DNA of 64,000 nucleotides from Stenotrophomonas sp. ASS1 (GTDB lineage Bacteria > Pseudomonadota > Gammaproteobacteria > Xanthomonadales > Xanthomonadaceae): positions 1,446,001 to 1,510,000 of the forward strand of contig NZ_CP031167.1 in NCBI RefSeq assembly GCF_004346925.1. The letters run 5' to 3'. Under the pieces are notes generated by a model that made no database searches, was not told where the DNA came from, and worked only from the letters and a program-made list of their open reading frames with translations. Position numbers and translations under genes: made by a program. This document shows, in pieces, positions 27,152 through 35,657 of the stretch; position 1 is the first letter of the stretch, and every line of letters starts with the position of its first letter.

Positions 27152-28080
27152 GCGTCGCCGGCCTGAAGCGCTGGCTGCCGGGGCTGCGTGCCACGGTGAT
27201 CGGCATTCCGTATCTGTGGCTGCTGCTGTTCTTCGCAGTGCCGTTCCTGATCGTGCTGATGATCAGCTTCTCGCTCAGCCGGGTCGGCTCGCCGCCGTAC
27301 ACCTGGCTGCTGCAGTATGCGGACGGCGGCTTCTCGCTGAAGCTGAACCTGGAAAACTACCTGGCGCTGTTCCGCGACTCGATCTATGCGCAGGCGTTCC
27401 TGAGCTCGATCAAGATCGCGGCGATCTCTACTTTCCTGACCCTGCTGATCGGCTACCCGATGGCCTATGCCATCGCCCGCCTGTCGCCCGCCGCACGCAA
27501 CGTGGCAATGATGCTGGTGGTGCTGCCGTCGTGGACCTCGTTCCTGATCCGCGTGTATGCATGGAAGGCGATCCTGGACCGCAACGGCCTGCTCGACCAG
27601 TTCCTGCAGTTCACCGGCCTGCAGACGCTGATGACGTCGATGGGCCTGCCGAAACTGCAGCTGATCGACACCCCGACCGCCGCCTATATCGGCATCGTCT
27701 ACTGCTATCTGCCGTTCATGGTGCTGCCGCTGTACGCCAATCTGGTCAAGCATGACCACCGCCTGCTGGAAGCCGCCTACGACCTTGGTGCCAAGCCGTG
27801 GCAGGCGTTCCTGCGCATCACCCTGCCGTTGTCCAAGGCGGGCATCATCGCCGGCTGCATGCTGGTGATGATTCCGGCCATTGGTGAATTCGTGATCCCG
27901 GAAATGCTGGGTGGCTCGGAGACGCTGATGGTGGGCCGCCAGCTGTGGAACGAGTTCTTCAACAACCGCAACTGGCCGGGCGCCTCGGCGATGGCGGTGG
28001 CGATGATCCTGTTGCTGCTGGTGCCGATCCTGCTGTTCAACCGTTCCCAGCAGCGCCTGCTGGAAGGGAAGCAGGCATGA
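27148..28080 (+). CDS. potH: Putrescine ABC transporter permease
   Basis: 310 residues, six membrane helices, and the ABC permease EAA-type loop LLEAAYDLGAKPWQAFLRITLPLS near residues 210-232. The ATG overlaps the potG stop (ATGA), and the far end overlaps potI in the same way. It forms the membrane channel with PotI. I chose the ATG at 27148; the in-frame upstream extension lies inside potG. Length is normal. Confidence 0.94.
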   Translation: MSVAGLKRWLPGLRATVIGIPYLWLLLFFAVPFLIVLMISFSLSRVGSPPYTWLLQYADGGFSLKLNLENYLALFRDSIYAQAFLSSIKIAAISTFLTLLIGYPMAYAIARLSPAARNVAMMLVVLPSWTSFLIRVYAWKAILDRNGLLDQFLQFTGLQTLMTSMGLPKLQLIDTPTAAYIGIVYCYLPFMVLPLYANLVKHDHRLLEAAYDLGAKPWQAFLRITLPLSKAGIIAGCMLVMIPAIGEFVIPEMLGGSETLMVGRQLWNEFFNNRNWPGASAMAVAMILLLLVPILLFNRSQQRLLEGKQA

Positions 28081-28919
28081 GCCCGCGTAGCGCAAAGGGC
28101 CTGGGGCTGGGCGTGCTGCTGCTCGGCTTCGCCTTCCTGTACCTGCCGATCCTGTTGTTGATGTTCTATTCGTTCAACAGCTCGCGGTTGGCGATGGTCT
28201 GGGCCGGGTTCTCCACCCGCGCCTACAGCGACCTGTTCGCCGACCGCGCGCTGATGGATGCGATGTGGACCAGCCTGGTGGTGGCGTTCTGGACCGCCTG
28301 TACCGCCACCGTGCTGGGCACGCTGGCGGCGATGGTGATGACGCGCTTCAAGCGCTTCCGTGGCAAGCCGCTGTTCGGCGCGCTGGTGACCGCGCCGCTG
28401 GTGATGCCGGACGTGATCCTCGGCTTCTCGCTGATGGCGCTGCTGGCCTCGATGGGTGCGATTCCCGGCTTCCCGGCGCGTGGCCTGACCACCATCTGGA
28501 TCGCCCACGTCACCTTCACCCTGTGCTTCGTCACCGTGGTGGTGTCCTCGCGCCTGCAGGAAATGGACCTGTCGCTGGAGGAAGCGGCGATGGACCTGGG
28601 CGCGAGCCGGCTGACCGTGTTCGGGCGCATCACCCTGCCGATCATCGCGCCGGCGCTGGTGGCCGGTTGGCTGCTGGCGTTCACCCTGTCGCTGGATGAC
28701 GTGGTGGTGGCCAGCTTCGTCGCCACGCCGGGCTCGACCACGCTGCCGATGAAGGTGTTCGCCTCGGTGCGCATGGGCATCAGCCCGAAGATCAACGCGT
28801 TGGCCACGCTGCTGGTGTCGGCGGTGTCGATCGCCGCGGTGATCGGCTGGTACATCAACGCCCGCGCCGAGAAACGGCGCCAGCGCGACCTGCAGCTGGC
28901 GCGGCAGGAGAACGGCTGA
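28077..28919 (+). CDS. potI: Putrescine ABC transporter permease
   Basis: 280 residues with six membrane helices. The EAA loop LSLEEAAMDLGASRLTVFGR is at about 170-190, with FTLSLDDVVVASFVATPG shortly after, as in PotI and PotC. The ATG lies in the last codons of potH. The C-terminus is a short charged tail (RAEKRRQRDLQLA). It pairs with PotH. Confidence 0.94.
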   Translation: MSPRSAKGLGLGVLLLGFAFLYLPILLLMFYSFNSSRLAMVWAGFSTRAYSDLFADRALMDAMWTSLVVAFWTACTATVLGTLAAMVMTRFKRFRGKPLFGALVTAPLVMPDVILGFSLMALLASMGAIPGFPARGLTTIWIAHVTFTLCFVTVVVSSRLQEMDLSLEEAAMDLGASRLTVFGRITLPIIAPALVAGWLLAFTLSLDDVVVASFVATPGSTTLPMKVFASVRMGISPKINALATLLVSAVSIAAVIGWYINARAEKRRQRDLQLARQENG

Positions 28920-29002
28920 GCACACGGTCTGTCGACAGCGTCGGCAACATCCGGCTCACGGTCGGCGGCGCACAATGGGGGTCTTCCAGATGGAGATCCC
29001 CC

Positions 29003-30367
29003 ATGACCGTCGAGATTGTCGATCCGGCCACCGGCCAGGTGACCTACCGCCATGAACTGATGGGTGCTGCCGACGTCGAGCAGCGCCTGCAGGCCGCCGC
29101 CGATGCATTCCCCGGCTGGGCCGAGCGCTCGTTGCAGGAGCGGGGGGCGATCCTCAAGCAGATCGCTGGCCAACTGCGTGCGCGCCGCGACGATCTGCAG
29201 CAGGCGATGACCCATGAGATGGGCAAGCTCAAGGCAGAGGCGTTGGCCGAGGTCGACAAGTGCGCGGCGGCCTGCGAGTACTACGCCGACCATGCTGCCG
29301 ACTACCTCAAGCCGCAGCTGATCGACACCGAAGCCCAGCGCAGCTATGTGCGCTACGAGCCGATCGGCTGCGTGTTCGCGGTGATGCCGTGGAATTTCCC
29401 GATCTGGCAGGTGTTTCGTTTCCTCGCCCCGGCGTTCATGGCAGGCAACGTGGCCCTGCTCAAGCACGCCAGCAACGTGCCGCAGTGCGCCGACCTGATC
29501 CTGGCGGTATGCCGTGACGGTGGCCTGCCTGACGGCGTGTTCGATGTACTGCACATCGACAACGACCAGGCGGCCGAGGTGCTGCGCGACGCACGGGTGA
29601 AGGCGGTGACGCTGACCGGCAGCGAGCGGGCAGGGCGCTCGATCGCATCCAACGCGGGCAGCCAGCTGAAGAAGTCGGTGATGGAGCTGGGTGGCAGCGA
29701 TGCCTTCGTGGTGCTCGACGATGCCGACCTCGACAAGACCGTGGCGGCGGCGGTGAAGTCGCGCTTCGACAACAGCGGGCAGACCTGCATCGCGGCCAAG
29801 CGCTTCATCGTGGTCGAGGCGGTGGCCGATGAGTTCACCCGGCGCTTCGTGGAAGCCGCGGGCGAGCGCCAGTACGGTGATCCGGACGAGCGCGGTACCA
29901 CGCTGGCGCCGATGGCCCGTGCCGACCTGCGTGACGAACTGCACAAGCAGGTGCAGGCCAGCGTGGCCAAGGGCGCGCGGGCACTGCTGGGTGGTGAGCC
30001 GATTGCGGGTACACATGCCGGCTATCCGGCCACCGTGCTCGATCAGGTCGGCCCGGGCATGCCGGCCTACGACGAGGAGCTGTTCGGGCCGGTGGCTGCG
30101 GTGATCCGTGTCGCTGACGAGGCCGAGGCACTGCGCGTGGCCAACGACACCCGCTTCGGCCTGGGCGGCAGCGTGTGGACGCGCGATCCGGTGCGCGGCG
30201 AACGTTTCGCGCAGCGCATGGAATGCGGTGCCGCGTTCGTCAACGCCATCGTCAAGAGCGACGCGCGGTTGCCGTTCGGCGGCAGCAAACAGTCCGGTTT
30301 CGGCCGGGAGCTGGCCGACCACGGCATCCATGAGTTCATGAACATCAAGACCGTCTACGTGGCTTGA
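29003..30367 (+). CDS. NAD(P)-dependent succinate-semialdehyde dehydrogenase
   Basis: A 454-residue aldehyde dehydrogenase with VMPWNFPIWQV at about 127-137, Glu228 in MELGGSD, and nucleophile Cys262 in SGQTCIAAKRF. The short N-terminus and sequence are closest to the Sad/YneI class (succinate-semialdehyde dehydrogenase), not PuuC. With the aminotransferase at 5988-7340 it could complete GABA to succinate. GGAG-like GGAGAT lies upstream of the ATG. It is 83 bp after potI, so it is probably co-transcribed with the importer. Confidence 0.85.
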   Translation: MTVEIVDPATGQVTYRHELMGAADVEQRLQAAADAFPGWAERSLQERGAILKQIAGQLRARRDDLQQAMTHEMGKLKAEALAEVDKCAAACEYYADHAADYLKPQLIDTEAQRSYVRYEPIGCVFAVMPWNFPIWQVFRFLAPAFMAGNVALLKHASNVPQCADLILAVCRDGGLPDGVFDVLHIDNDQAAEVLRDARVKAVTLTGSERAGRSIASNAGSQLKKSVMELGGSDAFVVLDDADLDKTVAAAVKSRFDNSGQTCIAAKRFIVVEAVADEFTRRFVEAAGERQYGDPDERGTTLAPMARADLRDELHKQVQASVAKGARALLGGEPIAGTHAGYPATVLDQVGPGMPAYDEELFGPVAAVIRVADEAEALRVANDTRFGLGGSVWTRDPVRGERFAQRMECGAAFVNAIVKSDARLPFGGSKQSGFGRELADHGIHEFMNIKTVYVA

Positions 30368-30376
30368 TGCCCAACG

Positions 30377-30511
30377 GTAGTGCCGGCCGCTGGCCGGCAT
30401 TGCCTGGTTGCCGGCCAGCGGCCGGCACTACCAGAAGCGGGTCATGCGCCACGACCAACGGTCGTGGCCTACCGGTCCGGTGGGTATCGACCGTTGGTCG
30501 ATATGCCCTAC
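30377..30511. repeat. SMAG cluster, four elements; last one overlaps the corA stop
   Basis: An inverted pair of identical 23-bp elements (30377-30399 and 30409-30431) is followed by two different palindromes. One at 30448-30472 is in reverse orientation and built on CCACGACC/GGTCGTGG. One at 30482-30511 is built on ATCGACC/GGTCGAT. The GTAG head of the last supplies the TAG stop of corA. The cluster fills the gap between two convergent genes. Confidence 0.8.
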
Positions 30512-31530
30512 AACCACTTCGCGCGCTTGAACAACCGGTACAGCCCCACGCACACACCGCCCACGCCCACGATCATCAGCGGGTACGACCACGGCTCGCT
30601 CAACTCCGGCATGTGGCTGAAGTTCATGCCGTACCAGCTGGTGATCAGCGTCGGCGCCGCCAGCAGCGCGGCCCATGCGCCCAGGCGCTTGACCGTCTCG
30701 CCCTGCGCCAGCGTCACCAGCGACAGGTTCACGCTCAGCGCGGTGCCGAGCATCTCGCGCAGCGTGTCGATCACATCGCTGATGCGTACTGCGTGGTCGT
30801 GGACGTCGCGGATGTACAGCTTCACTTCGTCGGGGATCAGCTCGCCCTGGTAGCGGCGCAGCTGCGCCAGCACATCCTGCAGCGGCGCCACCGCCATCCG
30901 CATCTTGTTCAGCTCGCGCTTGAGCTCGTACAGCCGCACCACCGTGCTGCGCTTGTAGGTGTCGGCGAAGATGTCCTTCTCCAGCAGCTCCAGGGTGTCG
31001 CGGAAGCGGTGCACGATGGGCAGGTAGTTGTCGACCACGAAGTCGGTCACCGCGTACAGGCAGTACGACGGGCCCATCTTCAGCAGCTGCGGCTCGCGTT
31101 CCACCCGCGCACGCACCGGGGCATAGGACAGCGAAGCGCCATGGCGTACCGTCACCAGGAAGCGCGGGCCGAGGAAGGCATGGGTTTCGCCGTACTGGAT
31201 GCGCTCGTCGACCATCTGCGCGGTGGTCACCACCACGAACATGGAATTGCCGTAGGTCTCGACCTTGGGCCGCTGGTGCGCGTTGCGCGCATCCTCGATG
31301 GCCAGGTCGTGCAGGCAGAACTCTTCCTGCAGTTTCAACAGCACATCATCATTGGGGTCGTACAGGCCGACCCAGACGAAGCCGTTGCCACTGGCAATGA
31401 CATCGCTGATGGCGTCCAGGGTGATGTCGTGGCGTTTGCCCTCGTCATCGTAGTGGACGCAGTTGATGACGCAGGCGGGGTTGGCCGAGGCGGGCGCGGC
31501 AGCAGAGGCGGGCAATGACATGCCCGCCAT
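30508..31530 (-). CDS. corA: CorA-family magnesium/cobalt transporter
   Basis: 340 residues. A long cytoplasmic funnel domain (helical stretch FRDTLELLEKDIFADTYKRS and LKRELNKMRMAVAPLQDVLA) precedes two C-terminal membrane helices. The selectivity motif is YGMNFSHMPEL between the helices, so the GMN filter is intact. It should conduct Mg2+ (also Co2+ and Ni2+) inward as a pentamer. The start could be 31530 or 31521, and neither has a strong ribosome site. It lies 6 bp after the Lnb-like gene and in line with corC, so Mg-related genes flank that gene on both sides. Confidence 0.9.
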   Translation of the reverse strand: MAGMSLPASAAAPASANPACVINCVHYDDEGKRHDITLDAISDVIASGNGFVWVGLYDPNDDVLLKLQEEFCLHDLAIEDARNAHQRPKVETYGNSMFVVVTTAQMVDERIQYGETHAFLGPRFLVTVRHGASLSYAPVRARVEREPQLLKMGPSYCLYAVTDFVVDNYLPIVHRFRDTLELLEKDIFADTYKRSTVVRLYELKRELNKMRMAVAPLQDVLAQLRRYQGELIPDEVKLYIRDVHDHAVRISDVIDTLREMLGTALSVNLSLVTLAQGETVKRLGAWAALLAAPTLITSWYGMNFSHMPELSEPWSYPLMIVGVGGVCVGLYRLFKRAKWL

Positions 31531-31536
31531 CGTGCG

Positions 31537-32787
31537 TCAGGGCTGTGTTTTGGACAAGTGAGGAGTACGCCCCAGCACCCATGCCAGCGCGACGTGGACG
31601 GGCAGCAGCAGCACGATCCACTGCACGTTGTACTGTGCCTGCAGGCTCAGCCAGTGCAGTACCAGCGCGGCCACCGCCTGTACCGCCAGCAGCCACAACA
31701 CGATCCTGAACATGCGGCCTGGCACGCGACGGCGCAGCAGGGCGATTGCACCCGGCAACAGCAGCACGGCCAGCGGCGAGAGCAACAGCAGGTTGCGGTT
31801 GGCCCATGCGGCGTAGTGGATGCTGAAGCCCCACAGGAACACCAGCACGCCACCAAACAGGGCGCACAGCAGCCAGAACGGCAGGGCCAGCCCGGCCAGC
31901 AGGCGCGGGCGGTTGCGCAGCGCCAGCACGCCGCCGGCCACGATCAGCCCGAGCAGCAGCCACGGCCACCAGCGGCGCGCGAATTCCTTCGGCTCCGCAT
32001 CGATACGATGCGGCAGCAGTTCCTGTTCGGACTGCACCAGCGGACGGCCATCGCTGTTGCGTGCCTGGCGCAGCGCATCGGCCAGGCGCATCGGCACGAA
32101 GGCTTCCTGCCAGCGCGACAGCGGCTGGTCGGCAAATGGCCCAAGGCCGACATCGAAGCCCAGCCACATCCACGGTGCCGGCGACGCCAGGCGGACCGAT
32201 TCACTGCGGTAGGTGTTGCCGCGCGAGCGCCCCGACAGCTGCGACTGCAGGCCGCCACCCAATGCCTTGTCCACCGTGTCGCGCACCATCGTGGCGCAGT
32301 TGGCGGTGTAGTAATCGTAGTGGTAGCGCGCGTTTTCCGGCTTGGCCCGCTCGGCCAGGTCGGCGGCCAGCGCACGCGCCTGGTCCGGGCGCAGGTCCAG
32401 CCACTGCACGCTGGCGCCACGGCCGGTCTCGTCGTAGTACGACAGGTCCTGCTGCAACGGCAGCGCCACCAGGTAATACATCATGTCGCCGCGTGCGAAG
32501 CGGCTGATGAAATCGTCCTCGGACGGATCGAAGTAGCCGAAGTTGTACGAGGTTGCCTCGCCGCTGACCGGATCGACCACGACGATGGCGTCGTGGCCGA
32601 AGCGTTCGAAGAACACGGTGCCCGGCTGCATGGTCACCACGCCGATGCGCGGGGCAGGGGCTTCAGCGTTGGTCGCGGGTACGGCAGGTGTGGCTGCCAC
32701 CGGCTGCGCGAAGGCGGCCAGCGGCAGGGCCATGGCCAGCACGCACAGTGCCAGCCACACCATGAGGATCAGGCTGCGGCGCTTCAA
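31537..32787 (-). CDS. Lnb-family (DUF4105) periplasmic/membrane protein; candidate lipoprotein N-acyltransferase
   Basis: 416 residues. A signal segment is at about 8-27, the Lnb N-terminal periplasmic domain (DUF4105) at about 45-230, then about five membrane helices at about 265-405. Likely catalytic residues are His in ERFGHDAIVVVDP and Cys in DYYTANCATMVRD, the His/Cys pair of this NlpC/P60-like fold. SYNFGYFDPSEDDFISRFARG is the family's middle block. In Bacteroides, Lnb N-acylates lipoproteins. The gene starts TTG in the corC stop overlap, in the slot where E. coli carries lnt. The family is firm, and acyltransferase function here is inference. Confidence 0.8.
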   Translation of the reverse strand: MKRRSLILMVWLALCVLAMALPLAAFAQPVAATPAVPATNAEAPAPRIGVVTMQPGTVFFERFGHDAIVVVDPVSGEATSYNFGYFDPSEDDFISRFARGDMMYYLVALPLQQDLSYYDETGRGASVQWLDLRPDQARALAADLAERAKPENARYHYDYYTANCATMVRDTVDKALGGGLQSQLSGRSRGNTYRSESVRLASPAPWMWLGFDVGLGPFADQPLSRWQEAFVPMRLADALRQARNSDGRPLVQSEQELLPHRIDAEPKEFARRWWPWLLLGLIVAGGVLALRNRPRLLAGLALPFWLLCALFGGVLVFLWGFSIHYAAWANRNLLLLSPLAVLLLPGAIALLRRRVPGRMFRIVLWLLAVQAVAALVLHWLSLQAQYNVQWIVLLLPVHVALAWVLGRTPHLSKTQP

Positions 32788-33665
32788 GCGTCGTCCTGCG
32801 CGTCCGGCGGCAGCACGGTCACGTGGAAGGCCTGTACCCGGCGCGCATCGGCGCGGGCCACGCGGAACATGAAGCGATCCAGCGCCAGCTCGTCACCGAC
32901 TTCCGGCAGATGGCCCACGGCCTCGGTGACCAGGCCGCCGATGGTGTCGTAGTCCTCGTCGGAGAACGTCGCGCCGAAACGCTCGTTGAAGTCGCCGATC
33001 GGGGTCAGCGCGTCGACCACGTACTGGCCGTCGGACTGGATGGCGATCTGCGCCGAGGGATCCTCGGCCTCGTCATGCTCGTCGTCGATCTCGCCGACGA
33101 TCTGTTCCAGCACGTCCTCGATGGTGACCAGGCCGGCGACACCGCCGTACTCGTCCACCACGATGGCCATGTGGTTGCGCGACAGGCGGAATTCCTTCAG
33201 CAGCACGTTGAGCTTCTTCGCTTCCGGGATCAGCACCGCCGGGCGCAGCAGCTCGCGCACGTTGGCCGGGCCGTTGTCGGCAACCACGCCGCGCAGCAGG
33301 TCCTTTGCCAACAGGATGCCAAGGATGTCGTCCTTGTTCTCACCGTGCACCGGGAAGCGTGAATGGCCGGATTCGACCACCTGCTTCATCAGTTCCAGGA
33401 AGGGCGCTTCAACCGGCAGCGAGACCATCTGCGAGCGCGAAATCATCACGTCGCCCACGGTCAGCTCGGCCACCGAAATGGCGCCTTCCATCATCTTCAG
33501 GGTATCGGCGGCGATCAGACCCTCTTCCTGCGCGGTGTGCAGGACAGCGACCAGCTCGTCGCGGGTATGGGGTTCGCCGGAGAAGGCGGAGGTCAGGCGT
33601 TCAAGCCAGCCGCGCTTCTTTTCACTGTGCTCCGCAGGGGAACTACTACTGTCGTCTTCTGACAT
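32784..33665 (-). CDS. corC: CorC/YbeX-type CBS-domain protein (Mg/Co homeostasis)
   Basis: 293 residues. Two CBS domains (about 65-190, with VGDVMISRSQMVSLP and NHMAIVVDEYGGVAGLVTIED) and a C-terminal CorC_HlyC/transporter-associated domain (about 200-285) are present. There is no membrane DUF21 part, as in E. coli YbeX. YbeX proteins are linked to Mg/Co efflux and ribosome maturation. The stop overlaps the start of the Lnb-like gene by 4 bp. It lies in the ybeZ-ybeY-ybeX order, but with three unknown genes between ybeY and corC. Confidence 0.9.
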   Translation of the reverse strand: MSEDDSSSSPAEHSEKKRGWLERLTSAFSGEPHTRDELVAVLHTAQEEGLIAADTLKMMEGAISVAELTVGDVMISRSQMVSLPVEAPFLELMKQVVESGHSRFPVHGENKDDILGILLAKDLLRGVVADNGPANVRELLRPAVLIPEAKKLNVLLKEFRLSRNHMAIVVDEYGGVAGLVTIEDVLEQIVGEIDDEHDEAEDPSAQIAIQSDGQYVVDALTPIGDFNERFGATFSDEDYDTIGGLVTEAVGHLPEVGDELALDRFMFRVARADARRVQAFHVTVLPPDAQDDA

Positions 33666-33729
33666 CTCTGGAAAAAAGGCACCCGGCAGGCCGGGCGTTG
33701 ACCCAAGTCTAGCAGGATGTGACGGCCTG

Positions 33730-34320
33730 TCAGTGACTGCCGGTGGCCGGGGTTGGGGCGGCGGGGGCCGGCTCCTCCTCGGGCAGGTCCAGGCTGTAGG
33801 TGCAACCGGCCAGGGTCTTGCCGGGGTGGGAGGCCACGGTGGAGACGCTGAGGATGATCGACTCGATCTGGGCCTCGCCGGTCTTCGGGTCGGTCACGTC
33901 GCGGCTGACCAGCTCGCGGCCGGCCATGAACTTGCCGTCCTGGTCGTAGCCGGTCTCCAATTCCAGCCGTTTGGCCAGCGGGCGTGGGTCGGCCTGGTCG
34001 AGCACCGCCATGATGCTGGCGCCGGCCACCGCCACCCGCTCGGTCTGTTGGCCGAAGACGGTGATCGGGCTGGCCAGCCGGAACTCGCTCATGAACTGGT
34101 TGCCCTGCGGCAGCGGTTGCAGGCCCTGGGCCACGGCCTTCAGCGGATCGGCCAGCAGCGGCGCCAGCGCGGCCTGCTCGGCCACGCCCTGGCGGCATTC
34201 GATCAGGGCCGGCAGGTCCAGGCGGGTGGCGAAGGCGGCGGGAGCGGCGAGGGCACAGAGCAGGGGCAGGCAGCAGCGCAGTGACACGGTCGGTTTCCGC
34301 AGGCGAAGGGCCGCCATCAT
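33730..34320 (-). CDS. Unknown exported protein
   Basis: 196 residues. A signal peptide is at about 1-32 (RCCLPLLCALAAPAAFA), followed by a soluble domain with LPALIECRQGV and YDQDGKFMAGRELVSRDV and two or three Cys. It ends in a Pro/Ala-rich tail. No family is recognised. Its ATG overlaps the stop of the membrane protein upstream, so both are translated together. The open frame runs further upstream inside that gene, but the signal peptide marks the real start at 34320 (or 34317). Confidence 0.65.
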   Translation of the reverse strand: MMAALRLRKPTVSLRCCLPLLCALAAPAAFATRLDLPALIECRQGVAEQAALAPLLADPLKAVAQGLQPLPQGNQFMSEFRLASPITVFGQQTERVAVAGASIMAVLDQADPRPLAKRLELETGYDQDGKFMAGRELVSRDVTDPKTGEAQIESIILSVSTVASHPGKTLAGCTYSLDLPEEEPAPAAPTPATGSH

Positions 34321-34925
34321 AGCCCCGGCGAGCGCCGGAACAGCCCGGTGAGAAGGCGCAGGAAACCGGTCATCGCCCGCCGCACGACCATCAGTGAGAG
34401 GGTCAGCACGACCGCAAGCATGGCGACCTGCATCGATTGCCCCGCGATGCGCGCCACCGCCGGCCACAGGCCCGGGCTGGTCAGCCAAGGCATCAGTTCC
34501 GCTGCGGCGCTCCTGCCCACTTTCATGTAGATCACAGCCAGCACGAACAGCACCAGCAGCGAGGTGCGGCTGGCGTGGAAGAACGGGAGTGAGTTCACGG
34601 GGCGGCCCAGGCGGCGGTGCACGATCATCCGCCACAGGAGCGGAAGGGTCAGTGCACCCACCAGCGTCAGCACCATCGACGTTTCAAGCAGACCGGGGAG
34701 ATGGGCCGGTTCCAACCGTCCGCTGAGGTGCGGGCCGATCATGCCGATCGCCAGCCCGGCCAGCAGGCACACGGGCGAGAGCAGGGCCAGACTGCGCAGC
34801 AGCCAGTGCCTGCCGCTGGGTTCGTGGGCGCTGATGCGGCGCAAGGTGTAAGCGCCCAGCACCAGCAGGCCGGCGAACAGACCGGCGCCCATCGCAAACG
34901 TCGTGAAGCTGTTCCCTGGGTTCAT
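34317..34925 (-). CDS. Unknown integral membrane protein
   Basis: 202 residues with about five hydrophobic helices (starting NSFTTFAMGAGLFAGLLVLGAYTL) and short loops rich in Arg. No catalytic motif or family is recognised. It is coupled by overlap to the exported protein downstream. It belongs to the set of three unknown envelope genes inserted between ybeY and corC. Confidence 0.65.
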   Translation of the reverse strand: MNPGNSFTTFAMGAGLFAGLLVLGAYTLRRISAHEPSGRHWLLRSLALLSPVCLLAGLAIGMIGPHLSGRLEPAHLPGLLETSMVLTLVGALTLPLLWRMIVHRRLGRPVNSLPFFHASRTSLLVLFVLAVIYMKVGRSAAAELMPWLTSPGLWPAVARIAGQSMQVAMLAVVLTLSLMVVRRAMTGFLRLLTGLFRRSPGL

Positions 34926-35000
34926 CCTTTTTCCTTCCGCGTCCTGGCCGGTGTTGAACAGTAGCTCAGCGTATGGGCTGGCACTCCAGCCGTGGCGCAG

Positions 35001-35609
35001 TCAGGGTGGATTCCAGCGCGTGGCCGCTGGGTACCAGCGCAGCCTGACCGGGTAGCCCAGTCGCGCCTGCAGGTGGTCACGCACGGCTGCCGCCGTCGCG
35101 CGGTTGGCTGGGGTATCCCGCAGCTCCACCTCCAGCTCCCCGGTCTTGACATCCAGGCCATGGCCGAACAGGTCGGGCAGCTGGGCCCGCAGCCAGTCCT
35201 GCTGTGCGTGCAGGCGGCGCGTCATCTCCGCTTCGGTCATCGCGGCGCCGGTGATGTAGCGCACACGTTGCGGGCCATCCGCCCCTGGATGTGTCTCATC
35301 GGCCTCGGGTGCGGCGCCTGTCAGTCGCACGACAACGTTCCAGCCCCTCGCATTGTCCACCCAGATGCCGGCCAGACGTGCCGCGTGCCGCGCTTCCAGG
35401 CGCTCGATCAGTGCCCGTTGCTGGGCAGTGGCGACGATGTTGCGGGTGTCGCGCTCGCTGCTGCCGAAGAACGCCCGTAGTTCGGCGATCTTTGCGGCGA
35501 TGTCGGCCTCGCTGTCGCTGGCGGGGAACGGTGAGGGACGGTCAGGATCGGGCATCAGGCCTGCCCCGGACTGCAGTAGCGCGGCAAGCACAAGTGCGGG
35601 CAGGGTCAT
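35001..35609 (-). CDS. Unknown exported protein
   Basis: 202 residues. A short signal-like start (LPALVLAALLQSGAGLMP) is followed by a helical region (AAKIAELRAFFGSSERDT) and an alpha/beta part with two weak repeats around RVRYITGAAMTEAEM and RDHLQARLGYPVRLRW. The C-terminal part resembles small BON-like or ferredoxin-like periplasmic folds, but I cannot assign a family. It lies 48 bp after ybeY on the same strand. Confidence 0.6.
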   Translation of the reverse strand: MTLPALVLAALLQSGAGLMPDPDRPSPFPASDSEADIAAKIAELRAFFGSSERDTRNIVATAQQRALIERLEARHAARLAGIWVDNARGWNVVVRLTGAAPEADETHPGADGPQRVRYITGAAMTEAEMTRRLHAQQDWLRAQLPDLFGHGLDVKTGELEVELRDTPANRATAAAVRDHLQARLGYPVRLRWYPAATRWNPP

Positions 35610-35657
35610 GCTGCGCTCCTCTTCCGTGAATGCGTGGGCTCGGAACAGGGCCCGGTG

